Origin: an uncultured Parabacteroides sp.
GTDB lineage: Bacteria > Bacteroidota > Bacteroidia > Bacteroidales > Tannerellaceae
Length of the DNA: 24,307 nucleotides
Assembly (NCBI RefSeq): GCF_902493135.1
Contig: NZ_CABUOD010000053.1
Location: 1-24,307 of the forward strand
Reading direction: 5' to 3'
Positions within the stretch are counted from its first letter, which is position 1; every line of letters begins with the position of its first letter. A program made the position numbers and the translations under genes. The notes under the pieces were generated by a model. The model was not told where the DNA came from, ran no database searches, and saw only the letters and a program-made list of their open reading frames with translations. Shown here piece by piece: positions 22,269 to 24,307 of the stretch.

Positions 22269-23573
22269 TTAAAGTCGGGTAATACGCGCCCCGATACCGT
22301 TCAACCGTTTGTCGATATTCTGATATCCGCGGTCTATCTGGTCGATATTGTGGATATGGCTGGTCCCTTCGGCGCTCATCGCCGCGATCAGCAAGGCAAT
22401 ACCGGCACGGATATCCGGAGATACCATTTTGGAACCGCGCAGTTTGAAACGATTACCCAGCCCGATCACGGTCGCCCTGTGCGGATCGCAAAGAATGATC
22501 TGCGCCCCCATGTCGATCAGTTTGTCGACAAAGAAGAGGCGGCTTTCGAACATCTTCTGATGGATCAGCACACTGCCGACAGCCTGCGTCGCCACAACGA
22601 GGAAGACACTCAGCAAGTCCGGCGTCAGTCCCGGCCAGGGAGCATCGGCAATCGTCATGATAGAGCCGTCGATAAACGTCTCGATCTGATAGGATTCGTG
22701 TGTGGGGATATGGATATCATCGCCGATCTGTTCGACAGTAATCCCCAGGCGGCGGAATGAATCGGGAATAATCCCCAACATATCATAGCCTGTATTTTTG
22801 ATCGTGATGTCGGAACCGGTCATAGCGGCCATTCCGATAAAACTGCCGACCTCGATCATGTCCGGCAGGATCGTATGTGTCGTGCCTCCCAACGCTTCAA
22901 CCCCTTCTATTGTCAGCAAATTGGAGCCGACACCCGAAATACGGGCTCCCATGCGATTCAGCATGGAAGAGAGTTGTTGCAGATAAGGTTCGCAGGCGGC
23001 ATTATAGATCGTTGTTTTTCCTTCCGCGAGCACGGCTGCCATCAGGATATTGGCCGTACCCGTCACGGATGCTTCATCGAGCAGCATATAAGCGCCTTTC
23101 AGCTTCTTCGCCTCTATTTCGTAGAGCTGGCGGTCGGGATCATAGCTGAAACAAGCCCCTAACTTCTGAATGCCGACAAAGTGAGTGTCCAGACGACGGC
23201 GTCCGATCTTATCGCCTCCAGGTTTCGGGATCAGCGCCTTGCCGAAACGGGCGACCAGCGGGCCGACAATCATTACCGAACCGCGCAGGGAACCGCTTTT
23301 ACGCAAGAACTCGTCCGTCTCAAGATAGTTCAGGTCGACAGCATCGGCCTGGAATGTATAGGTGTCGGCAGCCGGATGTTCCACCTTCACCTGCATGTCG
23401 CGCAGGAGTTGTACCAGGTTATTCACATCCAGGATATCCGGCACATTATGGATTGTCACTTTTTCCGGCGTAAGCAATGTTGCACAAATGACCTGCAAGG
23501 CTTCATTCTTTGCACCCTGCGGAACAATCTCACCGGACAACCGGCAACCGCCTTCTATGACAAATGAACTCAT
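22269..23573 (-). CDS. murA: UDP-N-acetylglucosamine 1-carboxyvinyltransferase, Asp-type
   Basis: This 434-residue enzyme transfers enolpyruvate from PEP to UDP-GlcNAc, the first committed step of peptidoglycan synthesis. GAKNEALQ near 20-27 carries the catalytic Lys-Asn pair, GSLRGSVMIVGPL the substrate Arg, and MIEVGSFIGMAA the conserved middle. In the mobile loop, canonical PGGCAIGARP reads PGGDKIGRRR, so the Cys alkylated by fosfomycin is Asp121 (codon at 23211-23213). Cys-to-Asp enzymes are active and insensitive to fosfomycin. The ATG overlaps the DUF4290 stop by four bases. Confidence 0.97.
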   Translation of the reverse strand: MSSFVIEGGCRLSGEIVPQGAKNEALQVICATLLTPEKVTIHNVPDILDVNNLVQLLRDMQVKVEHPAADTYTFQADAVDLNYLETDEFLRKSGSLRGSVMIVGPLVARFGKALIPKPGGDKIGRRRLDTHFVGIQKLGACFSYDPDRQLYEIEAKKLKGAYMLLDEASVTGTANILMAAVLAEGKTTIYNAACEPYLQQLSSMLNRMGARISGVGSNLLTIEGVEALGGTTHTILPDMIEVGSFIGMAAMTGSDITIKNTGYDMLGIIPDSFRRLGITVEQIGDDIHIPTHESYQIETFIDGSIMTIADAPWPGLTPDLLSVFLVVATQAVGSVLIHQKMFESRLFFVDKLIDMGAQIILCDPHRATVIGLGNRFKLRGSKMVSPDIRAGIALLIAAMSAEGTSHIHNIDQIDRGYQNIDKRLNGIGARITRL

Positions 23574-24172
23574 CGCCCTTTACGTGAATAGTTTTTCTTG
23601 TTGTTCGTATTGTTACGAGCAAGTATATCACGGCTTTCCGCCAGCTTATGCACTTCTTCATCCAGGACGATCCGGCCTTCCGACAGTTCGTCGAGATCTT
23701 TGAAAATCTTCCGGTCGTCTACGGATTCCTTGTTCCAGGTCAGGAACGATTTCTTCATCTGGGTAGCCAGCAATTTGATCAGTTGGTCCTTTTCAGCACC
23801 CGGTTCGAGTTCGGTCGCTTTCTGGATCATTTTCTCAAGCGTCTTGCCGTAATGGCGGTAGCGTATCCGCGAATTATTATAAGGTATGCGCGGGGGACGT
23901 GAGTAAAGGTCTTCTTTCTTGACGATCTCGTACGGATAATCGATATCCAGTTTGAAGTCGGCCATAATAGCCAGGTGATCCCAAAGAATATGCTTGAAGT
24001 CGTTTACATCGCGTAAATGGGGAAACATGTTTCCCATGATGTTGATTATCGTGTCTGCGCAGCGTTTACGTTCTTCCCTGTCCTGAATGGCAATGCAATA
24101 GTCCACCATATTCTGTATATTGCGTCCATATTCGGGCATAGCCAATTTCTTTTCTTCCGTATTATATTTCAT
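23570..24172 (-). CDS. DUF4290 protein
   Basis: This 200-residue cytoplasmic protein matches the Bacteroidetes-restricted DUF4290 family: MKYNTEEKKLAMPEYGRNIQNMVDYC at the start, then FPHLRDVNDFKHILWDHLAIMADFKLDIDYPYE and IPYNNSRIRYRHYG. It is mostly helical, with a basic, Asn/Lys-rich C-terminal tail (NNTNNKKNYSRKGR). Function is unknown. It is the first gene of the minus-strand operon, 20 bases from a textbook promoter, and overlaps murA by ATGA, so a link to envelope growth is plausible. Confidence 0.9.
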   Translation of the reverse strand: MKYNTEEKKLAMPEYGRNIQNMVDYCIAIQDREERKRCADTIINIMGNMFPHLRDVNDFKHILWDHLAIMADFKLDIDYPYEIVKKEDLYSRPPRIPYNNSRIRYRHYGKTLEKMIQKATELEPGAEKDQLIKLLATQMKKSFLTWNKESVDDRKIFKDLDELSEGRIVLDEEVHKLAESRDILARNNTNNKKNYSRKGR

Positions 24173-24192
24173 TACAAATTCTGTTTATTCGG

Positions 24193-24223
24193 CAAAGTTA
24201 CAGATTATAATTGATTTAAACAA
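24193..24223 (-). promoter_or_regulatory. Promoter of the DUF4290-murA-rimM-M23-dxr-rseP operon
   Basis: On the minus strand TTG (24223-24221) is followed by exactly 20 bases and TAACTTTG (24200-24193), a full match to the Bacteroidetes promoter. The 5' leader would be only about a dozen bases. No other promoter is evident inside the tightly packed operon. Confidence 0.85.
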
Positions 24224-24251
24224 TACGGCTCCCATTCCGCAGAGTGTTAAG

Positions 24252-24270
24252 ACACGGCTCTTTCATTTAA
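24252..24270 (-). repeat. 19-bp long-range inverted repeat, right copy
   Basis: ACACGGCTCTTTCATTTAA is the exact reverse complement of 44-62, followed by AAAATAGA as at the left copy after three extra bases. It lies about 30 bases upstream of the operon's -33 element. Beyond it, to 24307, the window is AT-rich with no other feature I can support. Confidence 0.7.
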
Positions 24271-24307
24271 AAAATAGACGAATATTGAAAATAAGGCTTA
24301 TTTTATC

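Noticed and set aside
44..24270. Composite transposon or IS ends for the 24-kb block
   Set aside because: No transposase is present, the block is mostly conserved housekeeping genes, and no target duplication can be seen at the copies.

Overview
The window looks like chromosomal DNA from a member of the Bacteroidales, most likely Parabacteroides or a close relative. The evidence is promoters of the Bacteroidetes type (TAnnTTTG at -7, sometimes with TTG about 20 bases upstream), families that are largely Bacteroidetes-specific (DUF4290, DUF4831, DUF3244), the gene order DUF4290-murA-rimM-M23 peptidase-dxr-rseP, and the biotin set bioB-A-F-G-C-D. The genus is inferred from general resemblance, not from a database search.

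Layout, left to right. (1) 1-1073: argB on the minus strand, divergent from a tRNA-Gly(CCC) gene that ends at a strong intrinsic terminator. (2) 1074-4048: an NtrC-family response regulator and its histidine kinase, overlapping by ATGA and preceded by a 21-bp tandem repeat array. (3) 4124-5635: a bifunctional NAD(P)HX repair enzyme. (4) 5636-8381: an AT-rich accessory segment with a 138-bp MITE-like inverted-repeat element, a TPR/transmembrane/HTH regulator, a small secreted DUF3244 protein and several palindromes. (5) 8382-11153: a secreted DUF4831 protein and a POT-family transporter. (6) 11154-17229: a 137-codon leader ORF with a terminator hairpin in its 3' end, then the biotin operon. A 23-bp repeat array splits the operon between bioA and bioF. 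(7) 17303-17858: a DUF4160-DUF2442 pair, probably toxin-antitoxin-like, behind a perfect palindrome that abuts its -7 box. (8) 17859-18330: a repeat- and dyad-rich non-coding stretch between convergent genes. (9) 18331-24172: a minus-strand cell-envelope/housekeeping operon running from DUF4290 to rseP.

How the parts work together. BioC, BioG, BioF, BioA, BioD and BioB together give a complete route from malonyl-ACP to biotin, with BioG as the pimeloyl-ACP methyl ester esterase. MurA, Dxr, RseP and the M23 protein serve peptidoglycan precursor supply, isoprenoid supply, intramembrane proteolysis and wall remodelling, while RimM matures 30S subunits. The two-component pair and the TPR regulator are separate sensory modules.

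Most notable. Three unrelated intergenic regions carry tandem arrays of imperfect units with a 21-23 bp period, two of them with clear internal dyads; the sequence is private to each locus but the architecture is shared. The bioB leader looks like an attenuator coupled to translation of a long leader ORF. MurA has Asp at the catalytic-loop Cys position (predicted fosfomycin-insensitive). The sigma-54 activator has Asn in place of the Walker B Asp. The POT transporter lacks the first Glu of ExxER. A 19-bp sequence occurs in inverted orientation near both ends of the window.
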